The notes below the pieces were generated by a model. It was not told the origin of the DNA. It was given only the letters and a program-made list of their open reading frames with translations, and made no database searches. Source: Cinnamomum chago (taxonomy: Eukaryota; Streptophyta; Magnoliopsida; Laurales; Lauraceae). From it: 64,000 nucleotides of DNA. Positions 44,416 to 56,090 of the stretch are shown piece by piece. Position 1 is the stretch's first letter, and each line of letters opens with the position of its first letter. The DNA lies in assembly GCA_038049695.1 (NCBI GenBank), contig CP142461.1:24187001-24251000 (forward strand), in the 5' to 3' direction. The translations under genes were made by a program, and so were the position numbers.

Positions 44416-44828
44416 TGGAGTATCCCTGCTCATTTTTTCTTGCTCGTCATAGTTAAGTGATGATATCGCCGCCTAAATCAGATTGAGGAGAAAAAACCTT
44501 TCTTCTTTTGGATGTTGGCGGCTTGGTGATGGAGGTTGCATGGTGATGATGGGTGAAGTTAAAGATGATGGTGAAAGAAAAATGAGAGAGATGAGTACCG
44601 GTCAAAGTATAAGGTTGTTTAGGGGCTAGGAATTGGATTGGTGGGGAAGGGGGATGTAGAGGGAATAAGATGAAATGATGATGTGGGTAAGGGTGGTTTG
44701 GAAATGGGCAGTGGTTGTGCAGAGAGATGAGAAAAAGATGTTGAGAAAGAGGGGCTGTAAAGAGAGGAAAAAAATGAAAGAAAAGGAGAAAAGGATGGGT
44801 TCAAGAAAGAGAGAGAAAAGGTGAGTTA
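44416..44828. other. Purine-rich stretch inside the inverted repeat, no gene
   Basis: Contains 'gatgatgg', 'gagagag' and 'gaaaaggaga' runs; the short minus-strand Ser/Pro-rich frame at 44619-44804 is compositional. Confidence 0.45.
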
Positions 44829-47800
44829 TGTCGCGACCTCGGACCGCGAATCCGAAGGACTGATCCGGGATCGGGACTAATGGATAATGATGATTGAAGG
44901 ATCTACATCAACAATATACAACTTATTTAATTTCCCACAGGTGTCCGCGGTGAGGATATCACAACTATCAATGAACATTTCTGTTAAGTGCGGAAGCATG
45001 TAGCAAATCAAATAATCAGACTATCTCTAGTCATGAAAGCATTAACATCAAGTATGAAATACTGTATCAGAATGAGCAATGATTAGTAATATGATTCCCA
45101 AAAGTAGTTAAAGTTAACAAAAGATCATTTAATTACAATCCCCAAAATTAGAGGCCAACAAAGGTCAATATAGACAAAACAATAACCCAAAGAATGGTTA
45201 AATAGTTCTCCTCAAAATGAAACGCCTCTCTTAGCGACCCGATGTCTACATGACATCGTCAGCACGCCACTCGACTAGAGGTTGCGGTTCACCTACCGCC
45301 TCCTCCGGCTCCTCCTCAAGGAAACCGGCAACGGGACCTGAGTACCAAAGCAAATGTGTCAGACACGACGGTCTGGTAAGAGAGTGAAAGATACAACAAC
45401 ATATAATAATAAGGGAAATACCTTGAAAAGCATAGAAATCTATTTCAACAAGAACTCTCATAAAGTAGATAAATCATTTGTTAGAAAACAGGTAAGTAAG
45501 GTAAAACATATCAGGTAACCAAGGAATCGGGAACTAACGAGATGACAATCACATAAAGCTAAGTCCTTTGTCACTAGAGTGACAACAGTGTAACGGGATG
45601 TTGATCTCAGTCACACAAGGTGAGGAGATTCAACACAAATCATATATACAATATAAAATATACGGGAACGGGACCACAGTAGCGAACCGGGTATCGGGAC
45701 GGGACCACGGTAATAACCGGGTATCGGGATCCAAACTGCAGCTGGCTTGACGGGAGAGGGATCTCCAAGTCGGTGGATCAAACCGACAAGGTATCCAAGC
45801 TTAGTGATGCCGACCCATAGGTCAAATAACAAATCGAGACATATGCAAGTAAATCAAGTACAATAAATAAACGAGCAATACGGGGTGCTCAAGGGCACAC
45901 TGTCATTTCATGTCGGGCAATACATTTCGGGACAAATAACTGTTACTAGTGTAACTATCATGCTTTCACGAAAACAAATCATATAGTATAATCTTGCACT
46001 GAAATGAAACACTGAACTATACCAATCTCGGGTAAAATACCGGTTTCAAGATCTATTTAGGTGAATAGGGGTCCCGTATGTCAATTATAATAAAGACTTG
46101 GTATTCCTTGAGTTAGAAGACATTCCGGGCTCCTTATACACCTTGAAGTTTCAAAACTTCGAATGAAATCTTTGTGATATGGTTTCTTCCTCAAATGGCC
46201 TCATACAATGTTTAATAAATCTCCTTGACATAGAGGGGTTCCCAGAGAATAGACCCAACCATTGAAACAGTTGAACATTGTCCTAAACATAGCCTATGCC
46301 AGACGAACCGCATCGCTCGAGCGGACTGGAGGGTTCGCTCGAGCGAGTCGCTCGCTGGAATGTTGGTCTGGGTGGGTTCACTGGAGCGAAGTTGAGGTTG
46401 CTCGAACGAACTCATTGGGTCGAGCGAATATTTAAATGCGTTCGAACGAACAACTCTCTGGAATGAGTTCTGGGATGTCCGCTCAGCCACAAGGGGTCCG
46501 CTCGAGCGACCAAGCTACTGGAATGCTCCGAACCCTTTCCTGGACAAGTAGCTCGAGCGAAGTGTCATGGTCGCTCGAGCGAACTGTCCAGAACCTGAAT
46601 TCGGACCAGTTCAGCTCCACAATAACTCTTTCTTTTTACAACCCCTTCTTAACCACTTTCATACATCAAATGAGGAGTATAAATCTCCATCCAAATGACC
46701 TCAAATCTCCAACCACATCCATCACATTCTCCTCCATCCATATCACATTCAATACAAGGAAGGAAAAGAAGGAAACCATCTCACATAATATACATATTTG
46801 AGATAAAACAAGAAGACATTAATTGCTATGAACTGCTACCTCTCTTGGACATAAATGCACCATTAATACTTCCATGAACATTTAATTCAAAACAATGGTA
46901 ATAAATATGCATTAATGGAAAAATACCCAAAGTCAATGAAAGCTTAGAAAAATCATTCATCCACTTGCCTTAGGTCCTCTAACAATGCAATCAAGCTCTA
47001 ACAAGTCTCCCAAGACAATGGTCCAAGCTACAAGAAAGATCCCAAAATAAAACCCTAAAATGATCAAACAATGAAATAACAAGGAAACCTTCCAATAATG
47101 AAGGTAGAGCTTCTCTATGGCCAAAGGAATACAAATCTAGAAGATGAAGGGGATTACTTACTTGCAAAGTCCTCTAATGGCAATGATAAGCTCAAGGAAA
47201 GTCTTGGAAATGGAGGCTTCTCCCCACGAAACTATTAAGAGAGAGCTCTCAAGGAGGTGAAGAAGATGATGGCCTCTAATCTCCTCTTGGTGCAAGCTTG
47301 GGAGTGGATTTAGGGTGAAGAAGCAAGAAGAAGAAGAAGTTGTAAGAAAAACCCTAAGCTCCCACTCTAGTGCTGGAAAAAGAAAATGGAAGGAGAAATG
47401 AGAAAGAATGGTTCCCTTTGTTAACAAATAGAATTGGGTCCCACAACTAAAGAAGCTAGATTGGCTGAAATCATCTCTTTCGGGACCTCGGATGGATTCG
47501 ACGAAGAAGGAAGAAATGATCGTCGAAATGTCTACTTTCCAAAAAGTATATATTTCATGGGTTTCGGGAATATCAAGTTTTGGGTACAGATTTTGTGTGT
47601 AATGACTGTTTTGCCCTCAAGGCTTTGAAATCGGGTTTCGGGATCTCAAATGGACACGGGATCAACATGAAAGTTGTATGGAATAATAATACTAATAAAA
47701 CGAGATTAAAACCATGAATACAAAAATCTCCGATAAATCTCCAAACATATGCAATGTCATGAAAAGGAACCCTCAAAGGGCCCTACTAACCCAAAGAAAT

Positions 47801-47926
47801 CAAAATCGCCCAAAACTAGAATCCAAGCTATTCCAAACCCAACTTAGTCAAAATCACTAATCAAGCTTAGCACTAACACGCTACTTAATTAGTACTAATC
47901 GGGTTCACTCGGGTCGGGGTCTTACA
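44829..47926 (+). mobile_element. Long gypsy-type LTR, copy D (3098 bp), no clear TSD
   Basis: Starts TGTCGCGACCTCGGACCGCG and ends GGGTCGGGGTCTTACA. Closely similar to the reverse complement of 1-2770 from the first base. The flanks are agtta and ggagg, so no 5-bp duplication is seen, unlike 18467-22480 and 56091-60315. Insertion in an inverted repeat followed by deletion on the right is one explanation. Motif island at 46310-46600. Confidence 0.82.
46310..46600. repeat. TCGCTCGAGCGA motif island in LTR copy D
   Basis: About ten copies of (c)gctcgagcga(a) or gttcgaacgaac spaced by 15-30 bases. Same relative place (about 1480 bp from the LTR start) as the GCGGTTAGCCGC island of copy A, its closest relative. 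Confidence 0.8.
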
Positions 47927-48080
47927 GGAGGTGAGCGGGGATATCACCACTTGATAAAACAATAAAGAAAAATAAAAAAGGCCCCTAGAACTGCTACGGC
48001 TTATTCATATCTTTTAGGTTCTTTGTTGGTCTATAGTGAATATAAGGGCCGATTTCTTCGTTAAAATCCTCAATTAACAA
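47927..48080 (-). repeat. Right arm of the ~150-bp inverted repeat
   Basis: Inverse partner of 44253-44415, about three quarters identical by eye. It begins exactly at the end of LTR copy D. Confidence 0.65.
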
Positions 48081-48513
48081 ATTCAAATCAACAACACTCA
48101 TAAATTAGCTCACAGCTTAGCAAAACAATCTACAATATTCATGTTGCCAAGAGAAAACCTAAAAACCTAGAAAAAGACCAAGCAGGGCATTGGATGTCGA
48201 TCAATCTGTTAATCTAGTTGTAAGTTTGTTTTCACTTGAGATAATAAGATCTTGTGGCACAGTCAAAGGTGCTTGCTATTCTGACTTTCAATCTCCCACC
48301 TCCCCTTTGCACGGATGGTCTACTCCTCACCATAAAGTACTCGTATTGTTGTTTACTCCATTCACTTATTAAAGGAAAAACCTTTCCTAAAAGAATATTT
48401 TTGCTATATTACATGCAAGAGGTGTTCTTTTTTCTTTTCTTTTTTACGTTTTAAACTTTAAATAATAAGCACCATTATGAAGCTCCACTTCAACTCCTCC
48501 CATCTCATGAATC
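48081..48513. other. No gene recognised
   Basis: AT-rich DNA between the inverted-repeat arm and a copia LTR. Contains 'aataataagcacca' (48460-48475), similar in direct orientation to 'aataataagcgcca' at 44232-44245. Confidence 0.4.
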
Positions 48514-50118
48514 TGTTAGGGTTTTTTTATATTGCAATTTGATGGACGCATTATCATTTTAGCATCATTCGAATTTTCACACATGCATTGATTTAGAAAA
48601 TCTTGAAATCTTGATTTACACATGCATTGTTTTTAAGGCTTGTAGAAATATTTATATATGCATGTTTTGATTTTAAACTTGGATGCATTTAAATTTGAAA
48701 ACAAGTTTTATGAATCAAGCAAGCCTATGAGTTTTAAATCTTTGAAATCATTTTAGGCTTTTTATGTTTCATGTTTTTAAACCTCTTAGTTTGATTTAAA
48801 TCATGATTCCAAGCTTGATTCAGTGGCCCAAAATTCCCCTCCTAGAATTACTTTGAAATATGCTAAGGGGAATTTGGTCCCTGGGCCCAGGTCGACCTGC
48901 AATATGCTCGGTCGACCGAGCCCATGGACCCGGTTGACCGAGCACACTGCAGGTCGACCAGGAAAGAGCCGTTGGGGCTCTTTTTAAACGGTCAGATTTA
49001 TGACCGTTGAAGCCCAGGTCGACCGGGGAAAGATGCAGGTCGACTGTGGACTCGCAAAAACTCAATTTTTTAGTATAAATACAAGTTCATTCCTTTTGAA
49101 AAAATGTTGAAAAAGAGAGGAACTAAGAACCACTCTTGAGGAGTTTGGAGACAAGAAAAGGGGGATGAACTAAGAGAGACCAAGGGGTCATTAGTGAAGC
49201 TAAAGCTTGGATCAATGAAGTTAAATCTCTAAGTAAGCTTTACTTTTATTAATCATATGTTATATGCTTTGTTTAAATGATTGGTAAATGAGTTTTAGCT
49301 TGATAACTATGATGTGTTGAATCCATTCTTTATTTAATCTTTGATCTAAGTTGGATTTGATTCTTCACCTTGATTTCAAACCAAGTTTGTTTTAAAATCT
49401 TCTTTAATCATGCTTAGCCAAAATCTTTGATTTCTTTTATAGCATGATTCATTTACTTGGTTGAAACTTTATTTGTTGTTTTCATTCATATAAACCTTTG
49501 TTAAATTTATTTGGTTTTGAAAGCAACATTGCACATGCATCACATGTTTAGAGTTAATTAGTTTCATACAACTTGTGAGCCTTTGATTTTCATATCATTA
49601 ACAAGTTTGTATTCATACATGTGATTTGCATTTCACTTCAATCAATATCTTTTATGTGCCTTAAACTTTTAAATGCTTTGAGCATATATTGATTGAGCTT
49701 ACTTTTTAACTTGATTGAAGTTATCACACACACACACACACACATCATGACCATACACATTTGTGTTCATATAGTGTTTGTGTGAGTTAGATTTTCAATT
49801 TCATATCCGCCTATTTTAGAGGCATTGTAATTGAGCTTAAATTGTATCTCTTTTAGTGTTTGTGTAGACACTACTTTAAGAGAAATTATTCATCTTGTAA
49901 AGGTTATTGCTTAGCCTAGAAAAGCACATTGATAGGTTGTTGTTTAGCCCAGAAAAACATCACTGTAGAGGTTATTGTTTAGCCTTAGAAAGCATAGTGT
50001 AAGAGGTTATTGCTTAGCCTTGGAAAGCATATTGTAAAGGTTGTTGCTTAGCCTTTTGAAAAGCATAGATGTGGAAATCTGGTGGGGTGTTGGATCACAA
50101 GCCGGTAGTGGATGTAGG
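48514..50118 (+). mobile_element. SIRE-like copia LTR (5' portion), host of the next element
   Basis: Starts TGTTAGGGTTTTTTTATATTGC and follows 62576-64000 and, inverted, 27838-29354 and 33876-35461. GGTCGACC island about 48888-49045, TATA box (TATAAAT) at about 49074-49080. Cut at 50118 by the copia element that begins at 50119, exactly inside the conserved phrase 'accggtagtggatgtagg'. The remaining LTR tail should lie beyond the right edge of the window. A (CA)n microsatellite lies at about 49724-49745. Confidence 0.88.
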
Positions 50119-51651
50119 TGTTAGAGTTTTTGTTTTGTTGCAATTTGATAGGATGCATTCATTTTCATAAGCTTGACCTCTCATTCATTCATGGTTTTAT
50201 TCTTAGGATCTTTATGCATATTTCTCTTTCATAATCGTTGTTTTCATCATGTGATATGCATGGTTTTCAATTCAGTTTTGTCTTTTAAGATCATGGAGTC
50301 CTTTAAGTTCAAAATCTTTCAAGCTTTCCAAAAGTCTCTCTCTTTAAAATCATTATTTTGATTTGGAGTTTCCATGGCTTTAGAAATTCAGTTTTCATCA
50401 TCTTTCAGTCATGAATTCATGCTTGTGATATGTGCCTCAAAGTCCCCTGGAAAGTGCCCTTAAATGTTGCAAATTTCTAAGGATTTCAGAATTCTGGGCA
50501 CTCTTCAGGTCGATCGGGCACACTGCAGGTCGGCAGGGTTCTGAAGCTCCAACGGTCTGTTTTCTAACCGTTGTGTGTACCCGGTTGACCCGGCCCTGTA
50601 CCAGGTCGACCGGGAACTAGCCGTTGGGAACTTTTTCTCTATAAAAAGTGGCGTTTTTGTTTGGAAAAAGTTGTTGAAACTTAAGAGACTTTTGAGGCCA
50701 AGGACTAGCAACTTTTAAAAAGCATCTTTGAAGAGATTATGAAGCCATTCCCTTGATTCAACCTTTGATCTTCAAATGGGTGTGCTTTCTTTAATCCTAA
50801 GTCTTTTAAAATCATGTTTTGTTTCACTCTTTTGATTTCTTTCAATGCATGATTAACAAGATGCTTTTCTATTACAATGTTGTCCTTCATAACATGCTTA
50901 GTACTTTAGAAATCTCATAAGCTTTATGAATACAACATATTGTCTTTGTTACACATGAAATTGGTTTCTTGTTTCAAAATCAACTTGTTAGACTTTAGTA
51001 TATCTTCTTTGAAAACAAGTTAGTTCTCTTTGTTAAATTCATGTGTTAGACAAACAACTCTTTCTGAAACATATGATTATCATCTTTGCATCATTCAAGG
51101 TTTTATCTTTTCAAAAAGAGAAAGAGTAATTTCTAGTAAATGCATCATTCATAGACTTTGTCATCCATATGCATGTTTCTAGAAGTTGAGTTTTCACTTT
51201 CTATTTAGCCTATTTAGAGGCACTCTTTTGCACTTAAATAGATCTCTTAATCCATGCACTCATAGGCATATTTCTTAAGAGAAATCTTCTAGTTGTTGAG
51301 GTTTATGCTTAGCCTTGAAAAACATAGTTTATGTTGTAAAGGTTTATGCTTAGCCTTGAAAAGCATAGTGATGAATTGTAAGGTTTGAGGTGATCCTAAA
51401 CCTTATTTGAAGTTAGTGAAATCCGGTAGGTGTACCGGGAGTGGATGTAGGCAATTTGGCCGAACCACTATATATGCTTGTGTTATGGTGATTGTCTTTA
51501 TGCTTTCTTTTTATGGATGATGTTATCTTGGTTGATTTACAATTCTTCTTCAAAGCATGAAAGACTTAAAAGCAAAGAGAATTATAAAGTGGTCTAGTTA
51601 TTTGAGCTCACCCTATTCACCCTCCCTCTAGGATTCGATCTTGGACTTTCA
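50119..51651 (+). mobile_element. 5' LTR of SIRE-like Ty1/copia element (1533 bp)
   Basis: TGTTAGAGTTTTTG...GGACTTTCA, followed by the PBS. Nearly identical to 61200-62575, apart from a 29-bp length difference in the GGTCGACC island (about 50500-50615). TATA box CTATAAAAAG near 50638. The likely target duplication is gtagg (50114-50118), whose partner is outside the window. Confidence 0.93.
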
Positions 51652-51653
51652 AT

Positions 51654-51666
51654 TGGTATCAGAGCC
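51654..51666 (+). promoter_or_regulatory. Primer-binding site (initiator tRNA-Met)
   Basis: TGGTATCAGAGCC, three bases after the LTR end, complementary to the 3' end of plant initiator tRNA-Met. The usual PBS of Ty1/copia elements. Confidence 0.95.
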
Positions 51667-54600
51667 TAGGTGCTCTTGTTTAGGTCTAACAACCTAGAGT
51701 TAGAATCCTTAGAGTGAGTTTTTGCTTTTGTGGTCACCATGCAATCCCAATTAGGAGAAGGTCATGCCACTAATAGACCACCCTTGTTTAATGGCTCCCA
51801 TTACCGGTATTGGAAGATTAGGATGCAAGTCTTTCTAGAATCTCAAAGTCTAGATGTTTGGAATATCATTGAAGAAGGGTATCATGAACCCATTATCACT
51901 GAACAAGATTCGGAAGGACATGTCATATCTATCAAGCATAAGCCTAAGAAAGACTGGACTCAAGGAGAGAAAGATAGGGCAAATCTAAATGCTAAAGCTA
52001 AAAATGCCTTGTTTTGTGCATTATCCCAAGAAGAGTTCAATAGGGTAGTAAATTGTATTGCTGCTAAGGAAGTGTGGGATACCTTAGAGACTACTCATGA
52101 AGGGACTAATCAAGTCAAAGTAGCTAAAATCCAAATGTTGTCTACTAAGTATAAAGAACTCAAAATGCAAGAGGAAGAAACCTTTGACGAGTTCTATACT
52201 AAATTCATGGAGATTGTTAATTCCCTCATAGGTCTAGGGGAGAAGATGGATGAGTCCAAAGCTGTTAGAAAAATATGAAGATCTCTTCCCAAAAGGTTCA
52301 AACCCAAGATAGTAGCTATAACTGAAAGTAAAGATGTTGACAAGATCAAAATAGAAGAACTTAGAGGAAATCTTCTCACTTATGAATTAGATTTTGAAGT
52401 CCCTAGCAAGAAGAAAGGTGTAGCTCTTAGCTCCCAACATAAAGAAAATGACAATGAGAGTGAGAGTGATGATGAAAACACTATTTTGCTTGCTAAGAAG
52501 TTTAAGAATTTCCTTAAAAACAAAAAGAACTATAAAAATTCTGAAGATTCTAGAAATGAAGATTTTCAAAGGAATTCAAGGGGATCTTTTACCAAGAAGG
52601 ATGTACAATGTTACAACTGTAAAGGATTTGGTCACATCACTCAAAATTGTCCCTCCCCTAAAGAATCTGAAAAGAAAGATAAGAAAGAAAAGAAAGTCTT
52701 GAACATAACTTGGGATGATGATGAAGATGAAAGTAGTGACAATAATGAACCTCAAAATGATGAAGATAATGATAACTCCACTTCTTGGCTTCTCTTTACT
52801 CCCATTGAAGAAAACAATGATCATAATGTTTTAATAGAAGAAGTAAATGATGAGAATAGTGAAACGGATATTCATCAAGCCTATGAGGAACTATATGAAC
52901 TATGTGAAGTCATAACCAAGAAAAATAAAAGTTTAAAAATTGAATCTAAAAGGCTTGTGAATGATCTAAATGTTGTAAAAGATCAATTAATCTTGAAAGA
53001 CAATGAGATAAGAAGTGTTCAATCTAAGTTGACTACCTCTAATGATAATCTAGCTAAAGCTGAAAAAGAAATTCATAATTTACAATGTCTGCTAGAATCT
53101 AGTCAACAAGAATCAGAATATCTACAATTGAAACTTCAAAAGGGAAAACATGTTGTTGAAAAATTTACCTTGGGAAATGACAAATTCTATCAAATGTTAG
53201 GTATGAACAAAATTTTTGGTAACAAGAATGGTATAGGTTTTGAATGCTCCTCTAGTAGCAAGAAAAATAACTTTCAACATATATCTAGGACTCATTTCAA
53301 ACCTATAGATAAAATCTTCTTTTCCTCTAGATGGACTTGTCACTATTGCAATCAAATAGGTCATCTAGTTCCAAATTGTCCTTTTAAGTTTAGGATGTCT
53401 CAAAATCAGCTTTCTAGAGCTCTCTTTAAATTTGTTCCCAAGACTACTACCTCTACCTTCATTAAGGCTACTTGGATTGAAAAAGAGAAAAGTGTCAAGA
53501 ACTTTCTAGTTCAAACAGCTCTTAAAGTTAAGGAAAACTCTAGATGGTTTTTGGATAGTGGTTGCTCCAAACATATGACTGGAGACCGTTCTAGATTTAT
53601 CACGCTTGAGAACTATGATGGAGGAAATGTGTCATTTGGAGATAATCGGAAAGCTCAGATTATTGGAAAAGGATGTGTTGGAGGAGATCAAATGCCTACG
53701 TTAAAAGATGTTTTCCTTGTGGATGGTTTAAAGCATAATCTCTTGAGCATAAGTCAGTTATGTGATAAAGGAAACAAAGTTGTTTATGATAGCAAATCTT
53801 GCAAAGTTCTGGATGAGAAATCCCACAAAGTTCTACTCACTGGATTACGTACTAAAGATAACATCTACACCATAGAAGAATGTTGTGAGAATAAATCCAT
53901 GTGTTTAATGTCAAAAGTTCAAGAAAATCAGTTGTGGCATCAAAGAATGGGACATATAAATTACAAACTGATGAAGATCTTATCCAAGAAAGAAATTGTT
54001 AGAGGAATACCCAAATTACAAACTGATTACAAATCTGAATTGTGTAAGGCTTGTCAAATGGGTAAACAAATGAAGAAAAGTTTTAAAGGTATAAAAGATA
54101 TATCCTCTGCTCGTCCTCTTGAACTCATTCATATGGACCTCATTGGACCTGCACCTGTTCAGAGTATTGGTGGGAGAAAGTATATCTTAATTATGGTTGA
54201 TGATTATTCGAGATTTGGATGGGTAGCCTTTCTTCATGCAAAATCAGATGCAGTAGATAATATCATAAGGATCTGCAAGAAAATTCAAGTTGAAAAGGAC
54301 TGCAAAATTAAGAAGATAAGAAGTGATCATGGAGGCGAATTTGAAAATGAAAGATTTGCAGACTTCTGTGAAAGCCATGGGATCAGTCATCAATTCTCTG
54401 CTCCAAAAACTCCCCAGCAAAATGGAGTAGTTGAAAGAAGAAATAGAGTTATTCAAGAAGTGGCCAGAACTCTTCTTAATGAGAAAAATCTCCCTCGTAA
54501 CTTATGGGCTGAAGCTATAAACACTGCTTGCTATCTTATTAATCGTGTTTATTTGACAAAGAACACCAACAAAACCCCTTATGAGCTGTATTTTGGAAGA

Positions 54601-56090
54601 AAACCAAATCTGGCTTATCTTAGAGTGTTTGGTAGTAAGTGCTATATTTTAAGAGATAGAGAACAACTTGAAAAGTTCGATTCCAAATCTGATGAAGGGA
54701 TCTTCTTAGGGTATTCTGATAAAAGCAAGGCTTATAGAGTGTTCAACTTCAGATCGATGACTGTTATGGAATCAGCTCATGTTGTCTTTGACGAGACTAA
54801 TCAAATTAAGAAAGTTCTTCATGATGAAGAAGTGACCTTAGTTGAGCAGCCTATTTCATCTGAAATTGAAGAAGAAATCCCCTCAGTCCCTACTATGCCC
54901 ACAAAGTTATTAAAAAATCACAACTTGGATAATGTCATTGAAGACATCACAAAAGGAGTCATGACAAGAAGACAGGTTCATAATCTATGTGCTCGCTATT
55001 CCTTTGTTTCACAAATTGAGCCCAAGAACTTCGCTGAAGCAGAAACCAAGTCTGAATGGATTGATGCCATGCAAGAAGAGCTAAATCAGTTTAAAAAGAA
55101 TGATGTGTTGGATCTTGTACCTCTTCCTGAAGGCAAAAGCCAAATTGGCACCAAATGGATTTTCAAGAACAAGTTGGATGAATCAGGAAATGTTATAAGG
55201 AACAAAGCTAGACTTGTAGCCAAAGGGTATGCTCAAGTTGAAGGAATTGATTTTGAGGAAACCTTTGCCCCTGTAGCTCGGTTGGAGTCTATTCGAATTT
55301 TATTGGCCTATGCCAGCAGCATGAAGATTAAACTGTTTCAAATGGATGTGAAGAGTGCCTTTTTAAATGGTGAAATTGAGGAAGATGTGTATGTTACTCA
55401 ACCTCAAGGCTTCGAGGATCCTCATCACCCATAATATGTTTTTAAGTTGAAAAAGGCTCTCTATGGATTGAAACAAGCTCCAAGAGCCTAGTATGAAAAG
55501 CTTACAAGTCACTTACTTGAAAATGGATATGAATGTGGGAATGTGGACAAGACTCTCTTCATTAAAAAGGTTGATAAAGATATACTCATTGCTCAGATAT
55601 ATGTTGACGACATTGTTTTTGGATCCACATCTAATCAACTTGCTCAAGGTTTTTCTCAGTTAATGAGCTCCACTTTTGAAATGAGTTTGGTAGGACCCCT
55701 TCAGTTGTTTCTAGGATTACAAGTTAGTCAGACTGATCATGGTATCTTTCTTAGTCAATCCAAGTTTGCTCTAGAAATAGTGAAAATGTTTGGCTTAGGA
55801 GAATCTAAGACTAGTTGCAATCCCATGGGCTCCACTACTTAAATCTCTAGTGACCTTCAGGGTAAGAAAGTTGACCAAAAACTTTATAGGAGCATGATAG
55901 GAAGCCTTCTCTATCTCAATGCTAGCAGACCTGATATCTCTTTTAGTGTTGGAATATGTGCTAGGTATCAATCTGATCCCCGAGAGTCTAAAATTAAAGT
56001 TGTTAAACGTATCATAAAATATATTAATGAGACTTCTCATTATGGTATCTGGTATCCTCATGACTCAACTCTGCAATTAATTGGATATAG

